From Pantoea sp. At-9b (GTDB lineage Bacteria; Pseudomonadota; Gammaproteobacteria; Enterobacterales; Enterobacteriaceae): a DNA stretch of 64,000 nt. Shown piece after piece: positions 35,620-44,516 of the stretch. The DNA lies in the NCBI RefSeq assembly GCF_000175935.2, contig NC_014839.1:1-64000 (forward strand). Direction: 5' to 3'. The notes below the pieces were generated by a model. The model did not search any database and was not told where the DNA came from. It saw only the letters and a list, made by a program, of their open reading frames with translations. The translations under genes and the position numbers were made by a program. The first letter of the stretch is position 1. Every line of letters starts with the position of its first letter.

Positions 35620-36531
35620 ATGAACGGAAAAAGATTACTTGCCTGTGCCGCTCTGGTTGGTTCAATTCTCTGTTTTAGTGGCAATTTTATGCTGGGTGGT
35701 GTCGCTGCTGCATCTATGCCCTTAATGAGTCTGATGTTTATTAAATGGGGCACTGCCGCGCTCCCAATGCTCATCCTTGCCAATTTCATCGAAAAACCAG
35801 ACTGGCGCGTGGTACTTAAAAGCTGGTTCAAAATCCTGCTTCTGAGCGCACTGGGAATTGCAGGTTACAGCTTCATGTTTTACGAGGCCCTAGGTAGTAC
35901 CACCCCGATCAACGCATCGTTGATTAATGCATTTAATCCAGCCCTGATCATTATTGCATCAGTGTTTTTCCTGAAGGAAAAATTAACCACGAAAAAAGTG
36001 GCCGGGATCGCCATTGCATTCTGTGGAGTGCTCTGGGTATTAACCGGAGGTAACCCTGCTGTTATTTTCTCACAAAAGCTCAACCCGGGTGATATCTGGA
36101 TGCTAGGTGTTATTTGTTGCTGGACCGGATATAACATCGTCGCGCACAAGGGCCCTTCACTACCGCCACTGACTAGTTGTGCTCTGCAGATGACATTCTT
36201 CACTCTGGCCATGGCTCCTTACATGCTTGTTCATGGCGTGACTTTTCCTTCAACCACCGCTGCCTCATGGTCCATGGCCTACATTGCCATCTTCCCTTCT
36301 GCCGTGGCTTATGCCCTGTGGAACTACGGATCAAAATATATTGAACCCGGTGTAGCGGGCCAGTCACTCAATCTGGTCGTGCCTTTTACAGCAATCATGA
36401 CTCTGTTGTCCGGTGGCAGTGTCAGTTCAGTTGACCTGGTTGGGGGCGTTCTTGTTCTGGGCGGTGTCTATCTCTCATTGCAGGCCACTAAACCTAAAAA
36501 TATTCCAGCAGCCTCGGCCGATCTGGCCTGA
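35620..36531 (+). CDS. EamA/DMT-superfamily transporter (2)
   Basis: 303 residues with about ten membrane helices and two EamA repeats. The start is LLACAALVGSILCFSGNFMLGGVAAASMPLMSLMFIKWG; the second repeat contains GDIWMLGVICCWTGYNIVAHK and SAVAYALWNYGSKYIEPG. It is the first gene of a two-gene unit driven by a sigma-54 promoter with an NtrC-type enhancer. It is followed after 15 bp by an isochorismatase-fold hydrolase, so it may move that enzyme's substrate or product. It is distinct in sequence from EamA(1). Confidence 0.88.
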   Translation: MNGKRLLACAALVGSILCFSGNFMLGGVAAASMPLMSLMFIKWGTAALPMLILANFIEKPDWRVVLKSWFKILLLSALGIAGYSFMFYEALGSTTPINASLINAFNPALIIIASVFFLKEKLTTKKVAGIAIAFCGVLWVLTGGNPAVIFSQKLNPGDIWMLGVICCWTGYNIVAHKGPSLPPLTSCALQMTFFTLAMAPYMLVHGVTFPSTTAASWSMAYIAIFPSAVAYALWNYGSKYIEPGVAGQSLNLVVPFTAIMTLLSGGSVSSVDLVGGVLVLGGVYLSLQATKPKNIPAASADLA

Positions 36532-36546
36532 CTAAGGAAATACTCG

Positions 36547-37242
36547 ATGACCCGCTATTATGTCTATGAAGAAGAAAAAACCATGCCGGATACGCCTGAA
36601 TTTATGGCATATCTGGACCGTAAAACCACAGCTATCGTTTCTATTGATATGCATGAAGGGCATCTGAGTGAAAAGGCGGATTGTCCTTGCCCCGCCCCCC
36701 GTGGGCGAAATGTTGTCAGTGCTATTGATGCTTTTCACGCGCAGGCACGAAATTTAGGCGTTCCCGTCATCCATGTTGTATCAACACTTCGTCCCTCTGG
36801 GATCGATGATTCGAAGGGTATTCCTGCCGCGTGGCGTTTAACAATGCCAGAATACTTTGGTCCTATCCCCGGAGCCCCTCTCCATGGGCTTGAGGGATCG
36901 GAATGGACCAAGTTGCGAACTCACTTCGACCCCCGCGACGAAATTGTTGATACCAAGAAGCGGCTCTCAGCCTTTTACCCCACCGATCTGGATTTCATGC
37001 TCAGGCAAATGAAGGTGGAGACGGTTGTGTTTACTGGAGTGAACAATGATTGCTGTATTTTGAACAGCGCATTTGATGCATCAAATCGAAATTACAGGGT
37101 CGTTGTGCTTAAGGACGCTACGGCGGGTACAAATGAACACCTCGAAGCGGCAGGCCGTACAATTGTATCGCTTTTCCTTGGTGTAGTAATGGACTCGGCA
37201 GAACTGCTGAGGGCCTGGGACACTGAACTGTACTGGAATTAA
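36547..37242 (+). CDS. Isochorismatase-family cysteine hydrolase
   Basis: 231 residues. Catalytic Asp34 in AIVSIDMHEGHLS, Lys137 in VDTKKRLSAF, and Cys170 in GVNNDCCILNSAFDA. The DMHEGHLS motif and the long N-terminal segment differ from the upstream-operon amidohydrolase, so the two are not duplicates. Probably cleaves an amide or carbamoyl group, releasing ammonia. It lies 15 bp downstream of EamA(2) with a good ribosome-binding site (AAGGAAAT), in the same nitrogen-regulated unit. A hairpin terminator follows. Confidence 0.87.
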   Translation: MTRYYVYEEEKTMPDTPEFMAYLDRKTTAIVSIDMHEGHLSEKADCPCPAPRGRNVVSAIDAFHAQARNLGVPVIHVVSTLRPSGIDDSKGIPAAWRLTMPEYFGPIPGAPLHGLEGSEWTKLRTHFDPRDEIVDTKKRLSAFYPTDLDFMLRQMKVETVVFTGVNNDCCILNSAFDASNRNYRVVVLKDATAGTNEHLEAAGRTIVSLFLGVVMDSAELLRAWDTELYWN

Positions 37243-37246
37243 CCTG

Positions 37247-37273
37247 AAGTGCTGAGAGTTATTCTCAGCACTT
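37247..37273. terminator. Terminator between isochorismatase and TetR genes
   Basis: An 11-bp stem AAGTGCTGAGA/TCTCAGCACTT with a short loop, between two convergent genes, so likely bidirectional. Confidence 0.8.
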
Positions 37274-37291
37274 TCTAACCCTCACCAGTTG

Positions 37292-37894
37292 CTAATCCCC
37301 TCTGCCTGCCCGGGCAATAAGTCGAATCGTTGAATTGAAATCGTCGTCACAGGCGAGATTTCCGGTCAACAACCTGTACCAGGACCATCCATACAGTAAA
37401 TCCAGTAATGCAGATATTTTGGTTTCAAGATCAATTTCACCCCGTATTTTGGCGCGCTCAAAGATCTTAGTCGATTCAATACGGCGTGGTATCAGAGCTT
37501 CTGTTCTGAACCGCTCGATTGCTTCAGGTGTTGATTGCATTTCAATGAGTAGACCGGTAAAGACCTTGCCGGCAGGAGTATCTCTCCACACATGAAATAG
37601 GTAGGTCATACGGTGAGTTAGTTCCTCCTCCAGTGAGGCTGCCCCTGAGAAATCCTGCCCCTTTATATACTCTCGTTCTAACAGTTCGAGCAGCAATTCC
37701 GTTCTGTCTGCCCACCATCTGTATACGGTGGGTTTCCTTACCCCAGCTTTTTTGGCTACAGCTTCCATTGCAAGCCCTGCCGACCCCCTTTCAATGAGCA
37801 GATCTTTTGCCGCATCGAGAATCGCTTCATGCGCATTTTTGTCTCTTTTATTTCCCGTGCTAACGTGAGTTCTTTTAACCGATGATGAGGCAGA
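37292..37894 (-). pseudogene. TetR-family regulator lacking a recognisable start
   Basis: The open frame encodes a TetR N-terminal HTH (NAHEAILDAAKDLLIERGSA, then MEAVAKKAGVRKPTVYRWWADRTELL) and a helical ligand domain (to IRLIARAGRGD). The only ATG, at 37768, falls inside the HTH and would drop helices 1 and 2. Reading back to the upstream stop at about 37895 I see no ATG, GTG or TTG in frame. The first codons were probably lost at a rearrangement point shared with the truncated gene to the right. If it is expressed at all it would need a rare start codon. Intact relatives would repress a neighbouring gene. Confidence 0.6.
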
Positions 37895-37961
37895 TCACAG
37901 ATATAAGACATTTGTATGATGTCGGTTTATAAGCAGTAAACCAGTAGGAATGTAAATAAGG

Positions 37962-40789
37962 GTGTACTTTATTACCAATCAGTATGCCAAGGCCGACCAG
38001 CGAACCAGCATAGAGGATACCCTGAGAGAAGAAACAGGGATGGATGTCCGGATCATGGATATCAGCTGGATACTGGATCAGATTTTCTCGCAAAACCTTC
38101 AACATCTGACCATAGACTCTCTTTCACTGCAGACGTCTTACAAAAGAGAGATAAATCTCGGCGCGAATGATTATAAAAAGACGCAAAGATACAACGAAAC
38201 AAAAAAACTCTGGAAGATGAAGTTAATCCTGAAAATATTTCTTATCAAGAGGTGGAGTTGTTTCTTGACCTGGCAATGTTAAGTGCCGAACTAGAGCACC
38301 CTTCATTTGAAACGGAAGGTCTTTTCTTAAGGTCAATCAGAGTTGCTAAAAAGTTTGTTTTAAATCAGCAAATTCTTGACTGTTATTATCAGTTTGCCTG
38401 GAAATCACATTTCTGGCTGGAGAACTTTAGTATTTTTGAAGAAAACCTTGAGCTTCTTTTTAAAGCTTTGGATTCATCCACCAATGCCAGCCAGTGGGAA
38501 GCGCTGATTAACCTGGTGACAGTGCATAAAACACATATACGACTGAATCGGGTAAAGTCGACAATTGATATTGATATGATTGAATGCGTGATGCTCCAAA
38601 AGTTGTCCGAAATATCCGCAGACTTAACACGTCAGAGTAATGCGCTGCTGGCAAAGACACAGCTGTTAATTTACAGTTTGCAGAAAACTGAAGGCGAAGA
38701 AAATATAAATAATATTTTTCATGAACTTCACTGCGTCATTAAAGAAAGCACCTGCCTCATAGGTTATCCATTTGAAAAAATGTTCAACTTAATCAATGAA
38801 ATGGATATCATTTTTAATGAATATCAAGCTTACGAGGAGCTGCTGGATTTTATCACTGAGCAATATTCGCTGCGTGATGGTCAAATACGAGGAGCGGAAA
38901 TGCTCCTGAAAAGAGGGATCAAGCGCCTGGACTCTGGTAAGCCTTACGAGGCGATACGGATTGTCGGAAAATCTCTTATCCCCCTGTATAAGAAAGAGTC
39001 CTCAGACCTGTTTATCCTTGCTTTAAATGTCTGTTCAACTACCTATGAGCGCGTCGGACTACTCTGGAGCGCCCGTGCCTGTATGCTTTTCGCTGCGTCT
39101 GTGCTGACAGATAAACTCTGGGACAAAGATGAATTAACGGTATACCAGTATAAGACTTATAATTATCTTTCGTGGCTTGAACTGAAGTTAGGTAGGTTGG
39201 GATATGCCTTAAAATGGCTGGAGTTGTCACTACTGTTCCAGCAACATTTTAAAGAGACGGATTCAGATAACGACGTTCGCCAGAACATGGATGCATTTAT
39301 AATCCAGATGGTGCTCAATACTGAGTTTTCAAAACTGAAATATCTGGATAAAACGTGCTTCTTACTTGATAAATTCGGGTTTTATGCATCATCTATTCAG
39401 CTAATGTACGTGCTGGGTTATGAAACTCAGATTAAAGATAAGTTTGATATTGATGTGGATGAAAGTTTTATAGATTACTCTTTAAAGCTCAGAGACTTTA
39501 ACTTTGGAACTAAAGTAACCGGGATTAATGATGGCTTTGAAAAAAGAGGAAGTCTCACCTCTAATATATCTGGATGTAATATCAAGCTTACGTTTCCGGC
39601 GAGATCGCCTTTTTTTGATTTTTCTGCATCATTGCTGGCTTCACTTGAGGGGGTTTTTGCCACCTGCATAATTGATAAGATTTATTCTAAAGAGTCGTCA
39701 TTTGATATTGAAGTTATTTCCGATGATGAAAATTCCTCTATTACACATGAGTTTGATACAGTCAATGAGAATCTAACAGCAAGAATAATTTGTAATGATT
39801 TTCGCAATGAGTCATTTAACTTTGAATGTCAGGACGTGTATCAGAAATGGAATAGAAAATTCGTACTGCAACTTTTATCTAAGGTTTTTTATTATTACGA
39901 TTTAAAAACGGTAGAGAAATCAATTTTTGCAGATGGCGCGCTGGAACGATCATCGATCCTGGCTTCAAGCATGTTTGCGTCAAGAAACATTCTGGGATTT
40001 TTAGCGGACGATGAGGTCAGGTCCTCGTTCTCAGATAAGAATTGCACCGAATCTTATCTGTTGATCAGAAAAGCACCTTGGGACGTTGCCTGTACAAGGC
40101 TGCCACAAAACGTCGCTATTTCTTCACTGACCAGTAAGGTAAGCCCTGCCCCAGAAGAACTGAGAGATTCCGAAGCGTTAAAACACGGTGACTACCATAT
40201 TCAGAATCTCCTCAAATCAAGAGCCTGGGATCTGGGAAAATGGAATGGAGTCATGTTTTTGCCCCCCCTGCATGGTATCCCGGTTCTGTGTCTTCAGTTC
40301 ACTAATGTAAAAGAAGGGGGCGACGTTTTTAGAGGTTTAGCTGAAAAAGTCGGCGATGTTGATGGCCTTGGCAGGCTTAAAGTGAGCATTATTAAAGGAA
40401 TTTCATCATCACATCCTACACACTATACCGTAATGGTTTCCGAAGACAGCGTACCTGAGCAACGTAAAGTAATGGGAATGGTCTTCAGACTTAACAGGAT
40501 GACTCCGGATTCTACCGTTAACATTGATCGCTTCGCAGAAATGTGTGCCCGGGCTGGTCAATGCTACTTTGGGTGCAATTCGATGCTGGAGGATTTGAAA
40601 TGTGCTGTGCCTGAACATTTCGGCATCCTGATCAAAAAGATAAGAATACTGTGGGCATGGCAGATTGAACTCAAGGACCCGGAGTTTGTAGCTTTAGATT
40701 TGAAAGAATTGCCCTTTATTCCTCCTGATGTGAAAAACCCACCTGTTCTGGCTACCCTTGAAGCGCTCAGGTCAATGAAACCAAACTAG
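37962..40789 (+). pseudogene. Large helical-repeat protein, 5'-truncated and frameshifted
   Basis: One coding region read in two frames. The first part (37962 to about 38205) has YFITNQYAKADQRTSIEDTL and MDVRIMDISWILDQIF, the pattern that ends the nuclease-like N-terminal domain of large repeat proteins. The second part (to 40789, 845-codon frame from 38252) is helix-rich with TPR-like segments. The two join if one A is added to the A-run near 38204: the sequence then reads NETKK-LEDEVNPENISYQEVELFLDL without break. A stop lies just upstream of 37962, so the nuclease part is missing. The C-terminal 300 residues match nothing I know. Large proteins of this build are often antiphage factors, but that is only a possibility here. 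Confidence 0.65.
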
Positions 40790-40798
40790 TTACCATTT

Positions 40799-40857
40799 TG
40801 AGCTGTTTGTCCCAGTATTACGGATATTAAAGGGATTAAGTGTGGACAAACAGCTCA
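40799..40857. repeat. Perfect 14-bp inverted repeat with 31-bp spacer
   Basis: TGAGCTGTTTGTCC at 40799-40812 and its exact reverse complement at 40844-40857. It begins 9 bp after the stop of the repeat-protein remnant. There is no T-run on either side, so it is not a normal terminator; it could be element ends, a recombination site or a protein-binding site. Confidence 0.85.
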
Positions 40858-41859
40858 CAAACATATGATGCAGCAGGACCTTTATTGAACTTCTTACATT
40901 CCCCGTGTTACACAGCTCGAATGATACTGACTTTATCATTCTGATAAAATTAAGATAATTTTATTACTTGCAGCGCTGACGCATCTACGCCAATTTTGAT
41001 GGAATGCGTGGTGCGAACTTTCGCAGAATTTAACTGGCAGCGTCAACAGCCCTGAAGTGGCCCGCTACTTTGAGTATGCTGCTGCCGTAAAGCTTCGGTA
41101 CGGTGATGCTTCGCTACCAGCTGGCTGCCTTACCGGATCAACGCAGCAGGCTGCTGATCTAGGCATTCTGCAACATCCGCAGGCGGCTCAATAGGTGCTG
41201 TGCTGCCGGTGATGGCATAGGATTTTGTGCCTGGAGGTCCGGACGGGCATGCCTTTGATGCGCCATTTGCGGTGCTGCATACCCTTGAAGCAACGGCATA
41301 CCTTAGCCATGCCCCCCGTGCCAGGCCGGCACGGGAGGAACGAGCTGCTGGGCGGGACGCGGCGGCCATTGACCAATCCGGTCTATGTGTAACGGCTGCG
41401 GGAGTAGCTCTCGACCGTCGGGCTGAAAAAGGACGAAAGTATCTGGATGGTGGACAGTCCGGACACGGTGCGCACTTGGATAAGGCAGGTTGTTTCTGTG
41501 TCGGAGCGTGACGGTGTCACCTTCACGGTGTGTCTTGTCCCCACAAAGACGTTTCTGGACAGTTTTGCGATGCAGCTGGTCCAGTACAGCGTCCAGAACT
41601 AGGTGAGCTAGGCGATGTGACGCGCTAGCTGGTCGTACGGTTCTCCATGCCGCTGGAAGATGCGAGGGCACTGCTGCTTCTTGGCCCGTAAAGCGGTAGT
41701 CGGCATGGCCAGATGATTGGTGCGAAAAAATAACACCTAATATGCGGGCAATGTTTTAAAAGCAGAGCAGATTTTCAGAGATAACTTTCCGGATAATCCT
41801 CGTACCGCACAATGTACAGGTTCCACAATGGCAGCCTGCATTTGTGCTAAGTGGTTTAA
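40858..41859. other. About 1 kb of decayed sequence
   Basis: No intact gene. GC content rises after about 41000. The best coding-like piece is 41407-41602 (plus): after a TAG it reads LSTVGLKKDESIWMVDSPDT and continues through VCLVPTKTFLDSFAMQLVQYSVQN to a stop, without a usable start. Another open stretch on the plus strand at 41227-41511 overlaps it in a different frame. I recognise neither. The region looks like the remains of one or more genes with several lesions. Confidence 0.55.
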
Positions 41860-42099
41860 ATGAATATCCAGCTGATGAAAACCGCCATTGTCGCCCTGTG
41901 CCTGGATGAACTGGAGAAGCGCGAGTTGCAGTTCGGTCCCAAACTCCGCCCGTGTTTTCCCTCATGGTTTCCTGCTGAATGGGACGATGGTGTGCAATAT
42001 GATGCACTGTGTGAACTCCTTGAGGAAGGAGTGATTAGCCTGGTACCCAGGGGCCAAGATTTCGCAGATGGATTTCTGATGAAGATAAGCCACCGGTAA
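41860..42099 (+). CDS. Small hypothetical protein
   Basis: 79 residues from an ATG at 41860 with no strong ribosome-binding site. The sequence is balanced, acidic in the second half, and has a plausible globular pattern (VALCLDELEKRELQFGPKL then YDALCELLEEGVISLVPRG). I do not recognise the family. It is the only uninterrupted short frame in the decayed region and lies about 195 bp upstream of a broken gene on the same strand. It may itself be a remnant. Confidence 0.4.
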   Translation: MNIQLMKTAIVALCLDELEKRELQFGPKLRPCFPSWFPAEWDDGVQYDALCELLEEGVISLVPRGQDFADGFLMKISHR

Positions 42100-42294
42100 T
42101 ACAGTGACGTGCTGCGGTGATACGCGCTTGTCACTTGTGTTCATCGTGGCGCGATTTATCTCCGGACGCCGGGCTGCCACCTTCCAGTAAAGGGTGCAGA
42201 CCGGTTTCCCGTGCCGGTATTATCAGGTAATCTTGGACCGGGTATTACTGAGGACGATGCTTCATATTTGTCAGAAAAAGGAAGACTGAAACTA

Positions 42295-43000
42295 TGATGA
42301 CCAGTTCCACCGTTATCACCTAAATGCAGGCCGACAGGTTGCTTGGTGTGCGTCTCGAGAAATCGCTGGGCGGTGTGAAAGACGCGGTGCTGGAGCAGGC
42401 GAACCGCGTACAGCTGGGTGCCAAACGGCTTGTGTATTATACTTCCTCTTTACCGACAACTACCAGGATGTATGTGCAAACCAGAAAAGTGAGGACGAGC
42501 GCTTTATGGAAGCTCTGGTTCAGCTGGTAAAACGGCATGACGTGATCGGGAGGATGTTTGAGATTTACGTGGATCACCTGTTGCGTAACAACACGACTGA
42601 TCGCCTGCAGCGTATCCAGAAAGCTCTGATAAAGAAAGGCGCGAATATCGCCACCTCTTCCCTCACGAATCAGGCGTTCAGTTCGGCCATCGTTGCAGCC
42701 ATCGGTTACAGCTTCGGGGCCACCATCGCGATGGATACGAAGCTCGCCAAAATTTCAGCAGCGTCAGCGACCATTGTCAGTTACTACGGGTATGTACAGG
42801 AAGCGGCAGATGCAGCCTGCCGGATCAGATTACAGCTCCCCGCCTTTACTCAGCACTCTATGCCGAGAAGCTGGAAATGCTCTATTTCATCATTGAGCCG
42901 GTCATCAGCAAAAATGCCCACCTTCATTCTTTCCCGTCGTCAGAAGATGAAAAGGCACCAGGAATGCAGTCAGTCAGCATAGTCATTCTTGTAGGTCACT
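42295..43000 (+). pseudogene. Hypothetical gene with stop and frameshifts
   Basis: Coding sense is spread over all three frames of the plus strand. ATGATG at 42295, preceded by GGAAGA, opens a frame that meets TAA after nine codons. It then continues in frame as MQADRLLGVRLEKSLGGVKDA until about 42440. Sense continues in a second frame (DVCANQKSEDERFMEALVQLV) to about 42835, passing a hydrophobic central stretch (SSAIVAAIGYSFGATIAM). It then moves to a third frame (LYSALYAEKLEMLYFIIEPVI) to about 42990. So at least one nonsense and two frameshift lesions are present. I do not recognise the family; the hydrophobic centre would fit a membrane-active protein, but that is speculation. Confidence 0.6.
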
Positions 43001-43153
43001 GGATTGTATTCTATTTCCAGATACAGCACGTATGTGTATTCGGCTATCATCAAATAACCTACCATACAGGTAAAGTGAAAGAATAAATTGATCAAGAAAA
43101 ATTAAAGATTAATAAAGTTTTTCTTAAACACCTTAAGTCCCCTTCGATAAGGT

Positions 43154-43184
43154 AAAAAAACAGAACTGCCAGTTTGCGGTTCTG
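43154..43184 (-). terminator. Terminator of the siderophore uptake/P450 operon
   Basis: On the minus strand, stem CAGAACCGC / GCAGTTCTG with loop AAACTG region, followed directly by seven T. It lies 40 bp after the P450 stop. Confidence 0.9.
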
Positions 43185-43223
43185 TAAGTAAGGACGAATG
43201 AGGTCTGATGGGGTATGGATCCA

Positions 43224-44501
43224 TTACCGTTTAACAAATCGCACCGGCATTTTTCGAATCCCGGTGTGTTTATTACTACGTACCCAATTAACCTCACCCT
43301 CCAGCATAAATCCATTCACCTGCTGCAACAGATGACGCAAAACAACACGCATTTCCAGCCTCGCTAATTGCGCGCCCAGGCAACTGTGTCCCCCGCCACC
43401 AAATGCCAGATGCAGATTTTTCTGGCGGCCAATATCAAACGCAAAAGGCTGCTCATAATACGCATCATCCCGGTTAGCCGATGCCCACCATAACGTCACT
43501 TTCTCTCCACGGCGAATCAGTCGGTCGCCGATAACCACATCGCGCGTTGCCGTACGACGGTTATAAGGCGTGGGTGAAGTCCAGCGCAGAATCTCGTCGA
43601 GTGCCGAATTCATCAAACTGCCGTCTTGTTGCAGGCGCTGCCACTGCTCTGGATGCTGAATAAACGCCAGAATGCCGCCCGCAATGGCGTTTCGCGTGGT
43701 TTCCAGCCCCGCCACCATAACCACGCTGAACACCATCAACTGTTCCAGCGCCGTCAGTTTCCCCAGCCCTTTAGGTAACTCGCCTGTCACAGCCAGCGAC
43801 ACAATATCGCCGCCTGGGTTCTGGCGTTTTTCTTCGACGAACTTATGCCCATAGGCCATAAAGTTCTTCATCCCTTGCTGGCTACTGACGCTGGTTTCAC
43901 CCAGCTGACGGTCTGAATAGTCCAGCACGGCGTTAATCCAGGCAAAAATCTGATGGCGATCGTCGTGTGGAATGCCGACCAGATTGGCGATCGCAAACAG
44001 GGGCAGCTCCGCCGCGATGGCAGAGACGAAATCGACGCTTTCCTGTTGGAGCGCGGCCTGTACGGCAGAACCGGCGGCGGCAGAGAGAACCTCCTCCATC
44101 GCCGCCACACGGGCATTGGTGATCGCCGGGCCAATCAATCGGCGTAGCGCTTTATGGCGTGGATCATCCATCATATTGATTACCGAACCCGGCCCCATTT
44201 CGCGTGGCAAATCCTCAATCATGGTTCCGCCGCCTTGCCGATCGCCACCACCGGCGGAGGAAAAGGTGTCGTTGTCTTTCGCGATGGCAGCAATATCGTG
44301 ATAGCGCGTGAACACCCAAAATCCTTCACCATCAGGAGTGAGCGCGGTCCGCGGATGGAACAACGCCCCATTGTGGCGACGCAGTTCGGTGAACACCTGA
44401 TGTGGAAACCCGTGGCTGAACAGGTCCAGATTGGTCAGATCCACCTCTGGCAACGGCCAAAACTGCGCACCCTGTTCACTGTTGATAATCGCTTCGGACA
44501 T
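43224..44501 (-). CDS. Cytochrome P450
   Basis: 425 residues, soluble bacterial class. Seen: oxygen-binding helix VMVAGLETTRNAI (AGxxTT), the ExxR pair in DEILRWTSPT with RR further on, and the heme loop FGGGGHSCLGAQLAR with proximal Cys374. It follows the last ABC gene by 15 bp and ends at the operon terminator, so it belongs to the siderophore locus. No ferredoxin or ferredoxin reductase is encoded nearby; it must use host partners. Yersiniabactin and pyochelin clusters have no P450. A plausible role is oxidation of the siderophore scaffold (for example thiazoline to thiazole, or a hydroxylation), which is inference. Confidence 0.93.
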   Translation of the reverse strand: MSEAIINSEQGAQFWPLPEVDLTNLDLFSHGFPHQVFTELRRHNGALFHPRTALTPDGEGFWVFTRYHDIAAIAKDNDTFSSAGGGDRQGGGTMIEDLPREMGPGSVINMMDDPRHKALRRLIGPAITNARVAAMEEVLSAAAGSAVQAALQQESVDFVSAIAAELPLFAIANLVGIPHDDRHQIFAWINAVLDYSDRQLGETSVSSQQGMKNFMAYGHKFVEEKRQNPGGDIVSLAVTGELPKGLGKLTALEQLMVFSVVMVAGLETTRNAIAGGILAFIQHPEQWQRLQQDGSLMNSALDEILRWTSPTPYNRRTATRDVVIGDRLIRRGEKVTLWWASANRDDAYYEQPFAFDIGRQKNLHLAFGGGGHSCLGAQLARLEMRVVLRHLLQQVNGFMLEGEVNWVRSNKHTGIRKMPVRFVKR

Positions 44502-44516
44502 CGTTACCTCCCCGGT

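Noticed and set aside
38195..38215. Programmed ribosomal frameshift at the A-run in the repeat protein
   Set aside because: The 5' part is also missing, so simple decay explains the shift better; no stimulatory structure was evident.
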